Positions 23,304-62,495 of a stretch of DNA of 64,000 bases are shown piece by piece. Under the pieces are notes generated by a model. The model had not been told where the DNA came from and searched no databases. It saw nothing but the letters and a program-made list of their open reading frames with translations. This DNA comes from Pycnopodia helianthoides. Lineage: Eukaryota > Echinodermata > Asteroidea > Forcipulatida > Asteriidae. The DNA lies in contig CM063249.1 in assembly GCA_032158295.1 (NCBI GenBank), positions 16,227,416-16,291,415 on the forward strand. The letters run 5' to 3'. Each line of letters begins with the position of its first letter. Position 1 is the first letter of the stretch. A program made the translations under genes and the position numbers.

Positions 23304-26300
23304 GTAAGAAATCAAATCTATTACCTCAATCACTCCAACACTTGACCCATAAAATAAACGGCTTCGCTGAATGCAAGCCTTAAGCCCAAGGTGAAGTTTA
23401 ATGTAACTATTTGATCGCGAACTTGCAATCTACGGCTATGATCATTGAGACCTCACTGTTGAAGTATTTGAGTTAGACCACTACAGGGTAACTTGTCACC
23501 TCTGTTGAAGATTATAGTTTAGGCCTTACCATGTTTAAATCATTATGCACCTTTAGCGCCGTGTTCCCCTTTACCATAATAATCCCTATCTGGGACACCC
23601 CTGGACCGTCCGCTTTGAACTTAGGCCTAGCTTGCAGTAAATGCAAACACCGGCATTATGGCACTGCATTCCTCTATTAGGCATGACATATCTGCTTGCA
23701 TCTGCGCAACTCATTGAAGCCAATTTTCACAGGACCAAGTCATCACATTCATCTATTCTCATAGGCCCTTACACTTCTCATCGTCCTTACAATGTTGTGA
23801 CAGGATCGAATATATCCATCAATGGACACCACAACGTCTACATCGTACCATCAATATAAAAAACCACACCCCAAAACCTTCATATTGATAACCTTCACAT
23901 TGACCATAAAAAATACCACCACAACAAAGGCACCTCCACAAGCAGTGTCAAAAACGTCCCCTAAAAATATTATCTCCTCAACATCGAAAAAACCTACCCA
24001 ACAAAACCGTCATATTTTATCCCCACCAAAACTAACACTGCAAAACTACAATGGACCACCACCAACACCAGCACAAACACCATCACCAACACCACCTCCA
24101 ACACCACCACCACCACCACAAACACTGCAAAATATCCCCACCTTGACCTTCAGCCAACCACCATCATCTTGGCCTTGCATTACCAATCACAACCAAGCCA
24201 CTGTCATCATTGACATCATGAGAAAGTGATAAAGTATACAGCTTTGGTGAATACGGGAAAAAACAATTGCTCCAGAATCGCTAATGCATGATTTCGAGAA
24301 AAAAGATTGTTCCAGTAATCGTTGTTTGCCTTTAGCTTTAATCTTGCCTTTAATTAAAAGATCGATAGTGCATAATCACAGTTTGTATTTTACTCCAAGG
24401 CCGATTCCCGCAGTAGGCCTAACCCCCTTTTTTCAAAAAGTTACAACGCCGCCCCTGAAAGAAATAAAAGGTTGGCACCTTTGCACACCATTAACACAAA
24501 TGTAAAGTCGTTCATGTCATGTCGACTAAGTTGAAACATTCGAGATGATCGAGTGGGTGTGTTAAACATGACTCAGAACATTCATGTTTTTTGGCGGCAC
24601 GAGCTCGTGCAGGATGGACCAATTCGGGCAGTACACAGTTATTAGTAAATGCCTAGCATATTATTCTCCTCTTTGATTAAAATTCCCCAACCGTGCGTGT
24701 CATTAATGTCAGCCCATAATGTGTGCGAGTAATTTCAAGAATGTTTATCCTGTTCATTGACTTGAAGCAGCGAGAGACCAGAAGCAGAGTGTGTGATTTA
24801 ATTGGGACTTTGCTTTTAAACGCGATTCACGATTGATGCGTGGACTCCGTAACGGGGTGGGGGAATCAAGTTGTCGTACATTACATATGCCTAACTTGAA
24901 CAGTTCTGCATTTTATAGATTCGGCATAATGGTCCTATAGCCTTTAGAGCCTGTCGTACTAAGCCCGTCTCCGGATTGGCAGCACACACGCATACTATCT
25001 TCAACGCATGATGACGCAGCGAATCAGCCGTAGCCGTAGCCGTAGCCGCCAATTCGTACACGGCCTTAGCAATTTACAGGCACCCAGTTCTAGGCAATCT
25101 TCAAGAAGAAAACATTCAGTTATATATATTTTAAATACTTTCATAAGTTCAACTTTTTTGATCATAACTTGTCAGGGGATAGTAAGGCCGGAATCCGAAT
25201 TGGTGGCTACAGCTACAGCTACGACTGTGCGTCATACCGTATACTTCAACGCATGATGACGCGGTGATCATAGCCGTAGCCGCCCGTAGCCACCCAATTT
25301 GGACATGGCCCAATACACTGTAACCAACATGTCTCAGTATAATGCTACCCGGAGTGTGTTCTTTTGCTTGCGCTGTAGTTGGGTGCCTCCTAGTTGCCTG
25401 TAAACACGGTCTAGTATAAAGATGGGCCGGTCAGGAATGAAGTGGGAATCACTCCCCACTTTCCTACCCTATGACGTTATTTTTTTCATACGAAATCCCC
25501 GTGCCATTTGTAACAACACTCTCACCAATGTGTGGTCCTATTTCGGTTTTAAAACAACAAAACGTGTGGATGCCAACATTCCGAGATGAGATTTCAATTT
25601 TCGAGAGAGCCAAATATTTAACTTAAAATATCTCTTTCGAAAATAGATCTACTTTATGTAGGTTGGTTACGGTTTAACAGTTGACGGTTGAGACGCCAGA
25701 TGTACACCATCCCCATCGCGATAAATACCCTTAAAATAGCTCAAAGAATAGTGAGGTACGAACGGGTGAGGTATACATGCGCGAGCGAAGCCGAGAGCTG
25801 AGATCAGAGACGATTGACAGGGGGTGATACTGGGCCTATTCCAGTGAGAGAGATCAGGGTATGGGGGGCGTGAAATGTTGGCCTGGCTCTCTCCTCCAGG
25901 ACCTCTGTCCGAACCACTCCTTCCCGGACGAGAACCTTTACGTGGATCGGCTTGTCGCGGGCGCGCGGTATCCCCTCATGGTTCTTCCCACACTCCTGGG
26001 TCAGAATTGACCCAGATTCCAGGTCCATGGGGCCCTGACCAACTTCGGGGTCAGGCTGACCAGGAAAGTGGTTAATAAATGGGATTCTAACTTAAAAAAA
26101 ATATGCGACAGTTTGATCTATTCCGGGTCATACTGACCCAGAAATGGGTCAGACTCCACGAGAACCGGGTCCGGGTCAAGTCTGACCGGAAAGTTTTCAG
26201 AGTGTAAATAAAAACATTTCAACCAACTGAAGTTTCATAGCTTCAGTCTATGTGTGTTAATAATGTAACCGTACCAAGTTATTTAACCTCTCTTAGAGTT

Positions 26301-29300
26301 CCGTCATCGCCGATTTTATATTTATAAACAGAGTCCGATCTAGAATGTTCTGCATTATTGTTACATCCCATACGTTCTTTCACAATGAAGCAATGGCAAT
26401 GTTATGATTGTCAAAATAAAGGTTCGCACGAAATGATGGATGATTAACCTTTACGTGTGTACGATTGCGTGGAAACACGAAACTTTGTAGATATTATGAG
26501 GAACCTTAACCCTCGCTGTGCGCGTGTTGTTATCTCCTATGAATAAGTTGACTTCACGACCGCACTGAGCTTGATTTCACAAAGCACTATAATGATTGCG
26601 GATTCTTTTAAGACTGATAGTAAAATAACGCTCAAAATCCGTCACTCGGTGACGCTAATGGCACCCCAACATCATTACCCCTGGTCACTGGGCCATTTGT
26701 TTCATTCCTTAAACCATAGAGCTTTCTCTAAGCTAAAGCCATCTCAGCTCCCTAGGGAGTATACAGCCTGCGCTGCAAATATCTTAAGATGGGTTGTCAG
26801 TTTCATCATAGTGATTTGTATTGTGACATCACACTTTGCTCATCAATTAAGATTGATTTACCGTTAAGATCAATCTTTAGCTGTTATGGGTACCATATTC
26901 ATGAAATTGATAAGAAAAAGAAGTCGTCAAGCAAAGAAACTGTAGTTTTTGCCCTAAAAAACAACTTGTCCACAGTTGTGTCTTCGCTCAGCGTCTAGCC
27001 TAAAGCATGTGCACATCTGAAATTATCCCGTTGTGCTTTATTGCTTTTAGCGCCCTACAGAGCAAGTCACCCCAACGATCTGTTTAACCATGTTGTCATT
27101 TGTACATTGATAGCTTTCTAACAACTTCCCCATTGGCAGAAAAATGTACATATTAAAATCTCCCAGAGGGTGGCCACAGTCAAATAAATACTGGGTACAG
27201 AGGGTGTCTGGTGCAAGGCACTTTAACCTCGGGGCAGCTGTTGCTGGATCCAGGGTAATGACACGAGGTGACGCAGCACGAGCCGTTTTATTGGGATCAA
27301 AACATCGACGACTCCCACATCTTATAAACACCACGTGGAGGGGGATGCAATATATAAAATACTTTTAGGGAGAAGTATTTCAAGGCAGCACGTTTGAAGG
27401 AAAATCTTAAGGAAGGGAATTTGCACCCAGTGGGAGCTAGATTTCCAAAGATGTGGTTCTGGTAAACATTTGGCTTTTCAATTTGAGCTTTATTGGCGTA
27501 GCCTAAATCTGATGGGCCATGGTTGTAGAATCGTGGCCAGACTGTTGGTGGGACGAGTGTCGAGTATTCTTTTTTCTAGACTCAGGTTATTTCAAGTGAA
27601 GCTTGCAACAACCAGTTTTAAAAAGTGTCATTTACATAAGCAATTAATTTGTCTTTTTTTTTATCATCTGGACACTATTTTCATGGCGTCTTTTTCTTTC
27701 TTTCTCTATTTAGTCTTTTTTTTCACTGTAGGCTTTCATGTCCTGTTAAAACAATGTTTTCACTCAATTTTCTTCTAACCACCGTATATATTTTGGTTTT
27801 TGGATGTTAGTAAGTTCTTAGGGCTGTTTTATTTTATTTTTGACATTTCTTTTGTCTGCCCATCTGTTTGTGCCTTACTTGCCCCTATGGCCTGTGGTAC
27901 TGGTCCCTTTTAACTTTTTAATGTAAATGGTTCAATTCAATCTTTGTGCTGCGTTGACAGTTTTTCTTTTTAATAAATATCTATCCATCTCATAAGAACA
28001 CAGTTTATCTCTTTTCCCCGTCGTATAACAAGAGCCAGCAAGAATAAGTCTGTTCACTCAAGTCGTCAAAATGAGCAAACTAAACACTGCCCCTTCCCTC
28101 TTCTCACTATGGGCCCATTATTAACCCAACCACTTCTCTTCCCTCCCATATAGCCACTGACTGCGTAGTATCCTCATGGAGTTACTGGAGTGGATGCAGC
28201 GTGTTGTGTGGTTTGGGAGTCAGCGAGCGGAGACGGTACAAGATCAAGGACTCTGATAATGCCGGCGAGAAGTGTCCCCCTTTCCGCCAAATGAGGGCAT
28301 GCTTTTCAAGCTTCTGTGACGCCAGTGAGCTCCCATCAAATGGTAAAACAATCATACCATTTTTTATAAAACACCACTTTATATTTGCAGCAGTATTTGA
28401 ATCGATTTAAGGCGTTTTTGTCGTCCAGAAAGTTCAGAAAGATATTGATCACTGAACATACAAATTTTCCCCTTATAAAATTTGTTTACCCAAAGTACTA
28501 CATTTTTGACGTCAGATCAAAAACGCTGATCATCGTTCTCGATTATATACTACGAAATATTCGACTCTACTGGTGACATAAGTTGCAATAATCTTACTAT
28601 CACTTAATACGTATGACCATGAGTCCATGAACCTGAAGACAAGCAGGGTATACTGTTCGAAACGTCGAGGCCACAACAACGGCGGGCTCTTTTCAGAGCC
28701 AACACTCTACCCAAAAGAGATTCACACACGTCTGTACCCGCAAGTTTACATAGTTAATTCCTATTGTCTGCACCATGTAAGCTTCAAATGTCATTCACTG
28801 ATTGTCACGGACCACTTTCAAGAAGTCTTACTCGATTGGCTGAAGCCAGCAGAAGTTTTAATGTGGCTTACTTTGTTCCTCTTATTCCAGGTATTGCACT
28901 TCTCCTGCCATATTCTTACAGTGCGAGGAGGAACGATCCCGATCTGAACCTCATGACAAACTTCCTTATTAGTCTGGGCCAGTACAAACCGTGAGTGTCA
29001 CATAGGTCATGAAAAATATTCAACCCCTCTAAAGGGTAACATAGTTCTTAAAAAAACAACAACAATGACACATTGTAGTCATAATTCCTCCACGGATATA
29101 TTCCTACAATCAATATTTAGACCCGAAGTCCGGCGTGCAATACCCATTGCAATACCGTAATTTGGGGATTAGGAGTTTCACTAGATGTTTTACCACAATT
29201 TTTCAAGGCCCATGAAAGAGCTGCTTAAGTAGAAAGTATTGCTTATAACATTTCCGCTAAGATGAGCCGGATACCAGTCACAAATGGTACATGTGAAATG

Positions 29301-30417
29301 GTAGTTTGGCTTGTGACCTTGTTTGGGATGGTAAGCATAATTTTGTTGTGCTTAGCATTTTTTTGTGCTTAAGCTTAAGCAGCTCTATGAAATTAGGCCC
29401 TGATTTTAATCAGTCTGTCATGATCTATTGTTTGACAATCGTAGACATAACAGACACGTTCACACAAGGTACTAACCTTCCTTCCACCACCACATCCACA
29501 GATTCGACAGTTACTGCGTGTATTTCAAGCTGACTGGACTGAACAAGAAGTGTCGTTCCAACGGTGATGATACAGCGTGGACCACCTTCGCCAAAAAAGG
29601 TACCACGGCGCCTTGTAAAGTCATGTAAATTCAGTCAAATTTCAGTGTTCACCAATGTTGAAATGGCCTAGAAACACTGCAGACAATTTGGGTTGAATAC
29701 GAAAGTCCATCTATCAGCCATTCATCTTAATTTCCAGTGACTAATGATAGGTCAACTCCAACATCTACTGGCCTCCGGCGGACACACTTCACTTTATTCA
29801 CATTCTTACGGCCTCAAAAGTCTACCCGTCAGTGGACAATAGTCAGCAGGATTTCTGAGATAAAATATTTCATCTTTCGTTTTTAATTTTTATGCAGATC
29901 TACTGAAATGAGAATATTTATTTTTTAAATTATGAACTAATTGTTACAAAAATATAGGACCTGAGTATAATATGCAAAAGTATTGTCTTCAGAAGTCAAG
30001 TTTCTCATTTCAAACACCTTCTAGGTACCGGCTTTTAACCCGAAGTTATCGTCTGCTAAATACAACACACGTTGTAAAACCAACTACCCCCGAAACACGC
30101 ACGCACACGGACATACTGCTACTAAAGAGCCGTTGTCAAGCCACACTTTATAAAAAGGTTAATAAAACCATGTTTTAAATATAAAAAATTGAAACTAAAT
30201 TGACAATTTATGTGTACTCATTACAGGGACAATAGTTTGCGTAGAGTGTGACCAACCAGCGTTCAACAAAGAAGGGCGGTGTCGGGGTGAAGGCATCCAG
30301 GGGAAGAAAACGCGTTGGGCCGCCCTGGATCTTCCCAAGTGCCGCGGTAGGTGGGTCCGGACATCGATAGAGGAGAAATGCAAGTGCAATACAGGGTCTG
30401 ATTTCATATTTATTTAA
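23066..30417 (+). CDS. SBSPON: SBSPON-like secreted somatomedin B / TSP-1 protein (five exons)
   Basis: Five exons (23066-23303, 28154-28342, 28891-28990, 29502-29599, 30227-30417) join in frame through GT-AG introns into a protein of about 271 residues, close to the 264 of human SBSPON. In order: a signal peptide (about residues 1-21, hydrophobic core VLFFCLAW), a cysteine-rich somatomedin B domain (about 22-79, ten cysteines, signature CFCDGAC...DCC), one thrombospondin type-1 repeat (about 83-129, WSYWSGC), then a vertebrate-SBSPON-like C-terminal region ending in FIFI, the same last four residues as the human protein. The TSP1 exon has symmetrical phase-1 boundaries, typical of shuffled extracellular modules. 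Known family members are matrix-associated secreted proteins with poorly defined function. The ATG at 23066 is chosen because it starts a signal peptide. The gene converges on clathrin. Confidence 0.93.
23822..24229 (+). repeat. ACC/CCA-rich low-complexity tract in SBSPON intron 1
   Basis: The stretch is dominated by ACC, CAC and ACA triplets, peaking at 24055-24125. It is open in one frame and would read as a Pro/Thr-rich peptide, but it has no family match and lies inside the 4.85-kb first intron. I treat it as simple-sequence DNA. Confidence 0.75.
24962..25066. mobile_element. MITE family 2, copy 1
   Basis: It carries the family core CAACGCATGATGACG and one terminal arm of tandem AGCCGTAGCCGTAGCC followed by AATTCGTACACGGCC. 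The other arm (CCGGATTGGCAGC) is degraded. See copies at 25185-25311 and 38399-38530. Confidence 0.75.
25185..25311. mobile_element. MITE family 2, copy 2
   Basis: Both arms are visible: AGGCCGGAATCCGAATTGG with GTGGCTACAGCTACAGC on the left, and AGCCGTAGCCGCCCGTAGCC with AATTTGGACATGGCC on the right, around the core CAACGCATGATGACG. Confidence 0.82.
25997..26205. repeat. Cluster of GGGTCA/TGACCC palindromes
   Basis: At least eight GGGTCA or TGACC half-motifs occur in about 200 bp. Some form palindromes: GGGTCA-GAAT-TGACCC at 25998-26013 and GGGTCA-TAC-TGACCC at 26125-26139. The second matches the nuclear-receptor inverted repeat with a 3-bp spacer. The spread of mirrored copies, however, looks like the ends of a decayed MITE. 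Confidence 0.7.
26633..26800 (+). mobile_element. Repeat family C, copy 1
   Basis: It shares with 48345-48580 and 53375-53710 the string CACTGGGCCATTTRTTTCATT, then ATCTCAGCTCCCT and AGTATACAGCCTG. It also carries the flank CCGTCACTCGGTGACGCTAATGG present (reversed) in the second copy. Interspersed, non-coding. Confidence 0.8.
28154..28342 (+). CDS. SBSPON: SBSPON exon 2: thrombospondin type-1 repeat
   Basis: 189 nt, phase 1 at both ends (acceptor TATAG, donor G|GTAAAA). It encodes WSYWSGC, a WxxW motif of the kind C-mannosylated in TSP1 repeats, followed by CGLG, an RRR run and the closing CPP...AC cysteines. Confidence 0.94.
28891..28990 (+). CDS. SBSPON: SBSPON exon 3
   Basis: 100 nt between CCAG and CC|GTGAGT. 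It encodes a cysteine-free linker (start GIALLLPYSY), matching the position of the human stretch between the TSP1 repeat and the C-terminal cysteine region. The match is weaker than for its neighbours, but phase and order fit. Confidence 0.85.
29207..29402. mobile_element. MITE family 3, copy 1 (SBSPON intron 3)
   Basis: The inverted ends are GGCCCATGAAAGAGCTGCTTAAG and CTTAAGCAGCTCTATGAAATTAGGCCC. The same terminal design recurs at 40937-41180 and 44047-44241. No coding capacity. Confidence 0.82.
29502..29599 (+). CDS. SBSPON: SBSPON exon 4
   Basis: 98 nt. It encodes SYCVYFKL...KKC...W, corresponding to the human segment GYCMEFK...HC...W. The acceptor is CACAG; the donor G|GTACCA is weak but preserves the frame into exon 5. 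Confidence 0.9.
30227..30417 (+). CDS. SBSPON: SBSPON exon 5 with stop codon
   Basis: Acceptor TTACAG. It encodes TIVCVECDQPA, then paired cysteines (RCRG, KCRG, KCKC) and the terminal FIFI before TAA at 30415-30417. The conserved CVxC and FIFI identify it as the final exon of an SBSPON orthologue. Confidence 0.95.
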
Positions 30418-30618
30418 GTCTACAAACTTGATCAGGAATTGACATTTTGCCAAGTGGTTGTGCCGTTGTACCATGCACCTTTTTTTCTATCATTGATATG
30501 GCAGAAAGTAGGCCTACTTTTGTGTTTGGTACATAATTCGTGTTTTTTGTCGACTCGAAACCCTTAAAATGCAAACACTGAACATTGATGGTACTTTCTC
30601 CACACCCCTCCCCCCAAA

Positions 30619-30624
30619 AATAAA
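30619..30624 (+). promoter_or_regulatory. Candidate SBSPON poly(A) signal
   Basis: AATAAA is the first canonical hexamer seen downstream of the SBSPON stop codon, 202 nt past it. It would give a short 3' UTR. Confidence 0.5.
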
Positions 30625-30639
30625 CAGTTGGACTGAAAA

Positions 30640-33600
30640 GTTACGGAAAGTTTTAAAATTCTCCTTGAACTTTTCAATTTTACTCTTTATAATCAATGAA
30701 AACTTTCTTACACGAGGCATACCAGTGGCAGCCATGTTGGCAAATTACTAAATGTTGTACCTTAAATATTTTTAAGTTCAAGCTATGTAAAAAATTAACT
30801 CGTAATTAAAGGACAAAGTAGACCATCTCGTTTTAAAAAGTAGGTCTTATAAAATTTTGCTGGTTCTAAATGTATAGAACAATGCCTTAGTACAAATAGT
30901 AATTAACTTTACTTCCCAACTTTTCTATGCTGCATTAACTTACTTCCCAAGTTCTTGTCTGCCCTTTCCTTTAGTACTATAATAGGATTAGTAGAATGAC
31001 ACTTTTTAGTTCTAAATTTATTATTAGTAAACTAAATCACTGCTGTGTGAGGGCAAATGATATGCAAATCAAGTAGGCCTACTGGGCTTTTTTGAGGGGA
31101 TAGATTCGAGATATGCCACCTCCTTATTAGGACTGAAAACTAGGAATTGCAATTCACATCTTTGTTATAATCTTTAGTATATTAACTTTGTTGAAGGTAC
31201 AGTTGAGACTGTTTAGAAAAAAAAATTCACAATTTTCACAACTCATCCAAAGGTTATGAAGGGATGTTTTATGGCAACATCTGCAAAATAATTTTGTTTC
31301 AAGCAGTGTTGACTATTTGTTGAAGAATCCAATTGTGTGAGGTTGCCACTAGTTATTTAATTGGCTGAAAAAAAGTGACACAATCCTGAATCTTTGTGTT
31401 TACTTGGTAAAAATGTTGGTATTTGTACAAATTGTCATTGGACATATTTATGACTGAAATGCACCATCTTGGGGAATATTGTTTGCAGATTTGATCACTT
31501 CATCATAAAAAGGAAGAGAAGTGTAAAGCATTTCTATAAAACACACAACATGTCAAACGGGCTTTTCTTGACGAACGGTGTACTCTTCTACAAACCAGAA
31601 AAGAAAAGTTCAAAATCAAGGCTCTGAACTCAAGTGTACTTTTTCTTTGACCCCATAACAGAGTCATTTAATAGTTGGATAATTGTATATAATAATATCT
31701 GGCACAAATTATACTTCAAAAATTAATCACAAGATTGACAAAATCTCAAAACTAACATTGTACAAAAAACAACAAGTGAGATTACTTTGAAATGAGCGAC
31801 AATAATGTAGGTTTACTATTGGGTTTGGATAGATAAAGTATGTCTCGACTTCAATCGTGGTGTAGCCATTTTGTTCTCCTACCATACAAATGCATCAGAC
31901 CAACCTGAGGCTAGAAAGGGAAAAACTAGTCTGGCCCCTTCCTGTGTATGAGAAACAGACTTTAATCGCCAGTGTGTATACAGGGAACCAAACAAAGATG
32001 GCCACTATGAAAAAGGTCTCTATACACAGTATAAATGTGTTTACTCTCTGATGGTGGTGCTTTTTAAATTAAATTAAATAATCCTTTAGAAACGTGCTTT
32101 AGAATTAACACATTGAATATATTGTGACTGAAAACATTAGGTATTCAACTGAATATCATATAGTACATTCTTTTGTAATTTGTAACAACTATGGTTTTTT
32201 TGGTTAATGTTACAGCCAAACAATGTCAACTTTATTAACAACTTTGGAATTTCGCTTTTAAACACATTGGTTGCCACTATACTGTTTGGTTAGGTACTCG
32301 TTTATGAAAATGACAGCGGACTGGCGCACATCATCTTGGCAGAATTTGTTGAACTACGGGCAGATTACAAGAAAGACGATCTCCAATTATCTGAGAACAA
32401 AATTCCACTGACTTTCATAAAGTGATTGTACAGCAATTTACACCACGCCAACTACTGTAATAATTGTTTCTAAAAAAAAAATACCTTCAACTGCTGATTG
32501 AAATCTAAACACACTATTACTCGTCTGTCACTTCCCTGAAAGGAATTTATCTTTGAATTTTTCCTAATACGAAATCGCTTAGCTAAGAAATAATAAATTT
32601 GAGGTCGTTCGTCGGTGATTTTAAACAACAATGTAAAATCAGCAACTCAAAGAACACTGAAAGCAGAAATCGGACTGCGCAGTAAATCTGTACAGCATTA
32701 TTTTCTCAGTCTATAATTAATACCAATTACAATTATCGTTAGCTTGTTATTATAAAACCGTCACATTAGCTTCATTTGTACACTGAAATACACAGTTTAT
32801 GTTTTTCAGGTTTGGTGATCTGATTTTTGTATTCATTTTTTCTCTCTTAGGAACACAACATTTATATTGTTTCCTGATGTTCAATAAACCAGCGAAATCC
32901 CTCAAAACACTTGATCTCTTTCTGACACCACGAGGCAATTTCTCTGAGAGCACAATTCGGTGTGCGCTTCGCACGCTACAACAAGGCCAACAACGGAGAG
33001 ACATCACAGTTGCCCTTGAAAAACGATTAACTTTGGTTAAAACTTGTGCTAACTTTGACTTGACTAATTTTATCAGACAATACAAAAAACCTTTAAACTA
33101 AACGCCCGTCTCGTTCTCATCTTTACCACTTAAATTTAGAAACTTAATCTCAGAAAATCCTGTTCCCCTCTCGCTTGAAAACATAATTTCTGATGAATAA
33201 ATCCTACATCCGGATTGGAATGGACCAACATGACCCATGACCCATGACCCAATGTGCTCAGCTGATTTCCGACCTGTGTGATTGGTGTTTTTTTTATTAT
33301 TTACTTACTCGTGGATATCCAGAATAAATCGGTAAACCAACGCTCCTGACGTGGTCATTATACATACGCAGGCTAAATACAATTCATGTAAATATCTCAT
33401 TCGGTAATGTCCTATGGAACGCCAAAACGAATTCCCCTGGCTATTGCTTCAATAAACATCTCAATAATAACTTCACTCTGTTTCTACCTTTCTTCCATGT
33501 GATTGTGGAACGTGGACCGACTCTAAATGATAATCCTAAACACCCTAATCAATTCAATATTGCTATATTTATAGGCAGATACAAAAAGCCACAACACTGT

Positions 33601-35300
33601 TCCAGGAATGTTCCACTTTACCAAAATCCAACTCGCCTCACCAATTTACTACTTGCTTCCTGGGTCCAAATATAAAGAACCCCAAGCAGCAAAATATTGC
33701 TTACCAAATAAAAAAAGACCAACAGGGTGCCCGTCATAATCTATACGCATTGTACAGCATCTGGCTGGTAGCCTGTTTATGCTAAGCAGATCTTTTCGGT
33801 GCTTAGCAGCTCTACGAAATTAAGTCCTGCTCACTTTGCATGGATGGAATGACTTCAATTTTTTCCCCCCATTCTATACAAAAATATCACTCCCACACAG
33901 AAAATATATAATGGTACCAGGCTTTAAAGCTCAGAGCATCCAATCAAGTTCATTTTGATGTTTGAGCCAATTTTAATCACAATTAAAAACACGAGTGTTG
34001 ATCTATTCTACACTAAATGAATACATTTGTTTCTAGCCACTACAGTTTTCTACGAGTCTAAACTACCTTATTTGTCTTCCTTGCCTATAATTATTATTTT
34101 TTTTTAAATTGTTTTTATTTTTTTTAAACCAAGTATTCAACTATTTTGTTTCATCCAGTATTTGTTATATATATTACATTACCCAATATATTTCATTACA
34201 TTTAGGTACAGGTATTTTTTTCTCATTCATTTTCTACTCTCTTTTTTATATAAAGCCTAATATTATTAACCTGCACAGATACAATTGGACCAATTGTTTT
34301 TTTCGACGTCTGAATTTCTAAACTCACCAATCACTCACAAAAAAAAAAAAATAAAATTCATGTCAAACTCATCACAGAAAAAAAAACAAACCACAAAAAA
34401 AAACACCCACGTTAACAAATGCATAATGTTTTAAGTTACCCCGGAACATCAGCTGAGCACACTCAATTAATGGGGCTGAAACCTTAACTGTAAACACCAA
34501 ACAACATTTCCATAATTCAGTTCATTATCCTCGTACTTTTTTTTTTAATTCCTTGGTCAGGAAAGAAAAAAAGATCTCCCCCTAGAGCTATACAATAAAC
34601 ACGCAAACACATTTGAATGTACTGTGACGATAACGGATGAGGAAGGGGAGCACGGAGGTAAAAGGCGCCTTAAATTTAGATATATATATATACACATGTA
34701 AAGAGGTGCGAAGTAGCGCTAATCTACGATAACATAAAGAAACTACGCATACAGAGAGCATCTTGGAGTAAAAAATTCCGCCAGCTTAGTAAGATTGATT
34801 TGAGCTTTTGTATCACCCCCCCTTTACACTCTAGGAAGGGCGCCCTTTACAAAAAGTATTTGGCACGCACGCACTGCGCACACTCTGAGTTATGTTAGCC
34901 AATGTGATCATCATGAATGAGACAACTTTTGTTCCATTATAATGCACGCAAACAAAAAGCCGTGTAAAAATATCCACATACAACGGATAACAAGCAAGCA
35001 CCTCCGTCATGTCCTCATCAACTGAACATCGTCAAAAAATGGTTGAAGTATCTGTAGTTGCGCTTCAGAGCCCCAGACTGGAATAACTTCTGCCGGGGTA
35101 GAAACGGTTACCAGCCACAATAATACACTTTGACATCGCAGTCTGGCTGTTTAATAAGTATTTTTATATTTTTGCAAAGCGGCTTTGCGGAAAAAAAAGA
35201 AGCTGATCACCCCCTGATCTTCAAGGTATGAAACCCACTACTTTGTAACAGACCAATAATATGCCAGAGATTATTATATAGCTCTATACTAGGGATTTAC
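30640..35300. other. Intergenic region between the converging genes
   Basis: No gene was recognised. It is AT-rich, with homopolymer A/T runs, a TA dinucleotide run near 34680-34692 and a MITE family 3 fragment at about 33775-33828 (GGTGCTTAGCAGCTCTACGAAATT). The 100-codon plus-strand frame at 32799-33101 resembles nothing I know. The right part may belong to the clathrin 3' UTR. Confidence 0.55.
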
Positions 35301-35714
35301 AGACAGACGAACAAAAATAGTATAGGGGGAAAAAATAACCAACTCAGCCTCCACATCACCTTCCAAAGAGAGAGAGAGGAGATTTCATGTCAGCTAAGAG
35401 AACCAGAGGAGTGAATTGAAGTCAAACAAAAACCAACTTTCCTGAAAAAGATGAACCCATCCTTTGTTTTAAAAAACAGAGCAAGCTAAATACTGATTTG
35501 AAATCAGAATAAATTCTTGATTTTTAAATTTTTTCACAGTTATTTTACTGATTGAATTGACACAGCAGCCAAGAAACTTGATTCTCATCCCAAGGCTGCA
35601 GTTTACCATCCTCTTTTTAAGTTTCCCCCTCTCCACGGAATAAGAAGTGGCGGTTGAACGGGTTATTCTTTCCCCTTTGTGTGATACTCTAATTCATTAA
35701 CGGTAGCGCTACTC
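34100..35714 (-). other. Probable clathrin 3' UTR
   Basis: Directly downstream of the clathrin stop codon on the minus strand and without other genes. TTTATT on the plus strand near 34105 reads as AATAAA on the minus strand and is one possible cleavage signal. The 3' end cannot be fixed without transcript data. Confidence 0.35.

Positions 35715-62495
<26,781 letters not shown>

Noticed and set aside
23822..24229. Pro/Thr-rich 135-codon plus-strand frame
   Set aside because: It comes from ACC/CCA simple sequence within SBSPON intron 1 and has no conserved part.
32799..33101. 100-codon plus-strand open frame overlapping a 111-codon minus-strand frame
   Set aside because: Neither strand resembles a known protein; overlapping frames of this size occur by chance.
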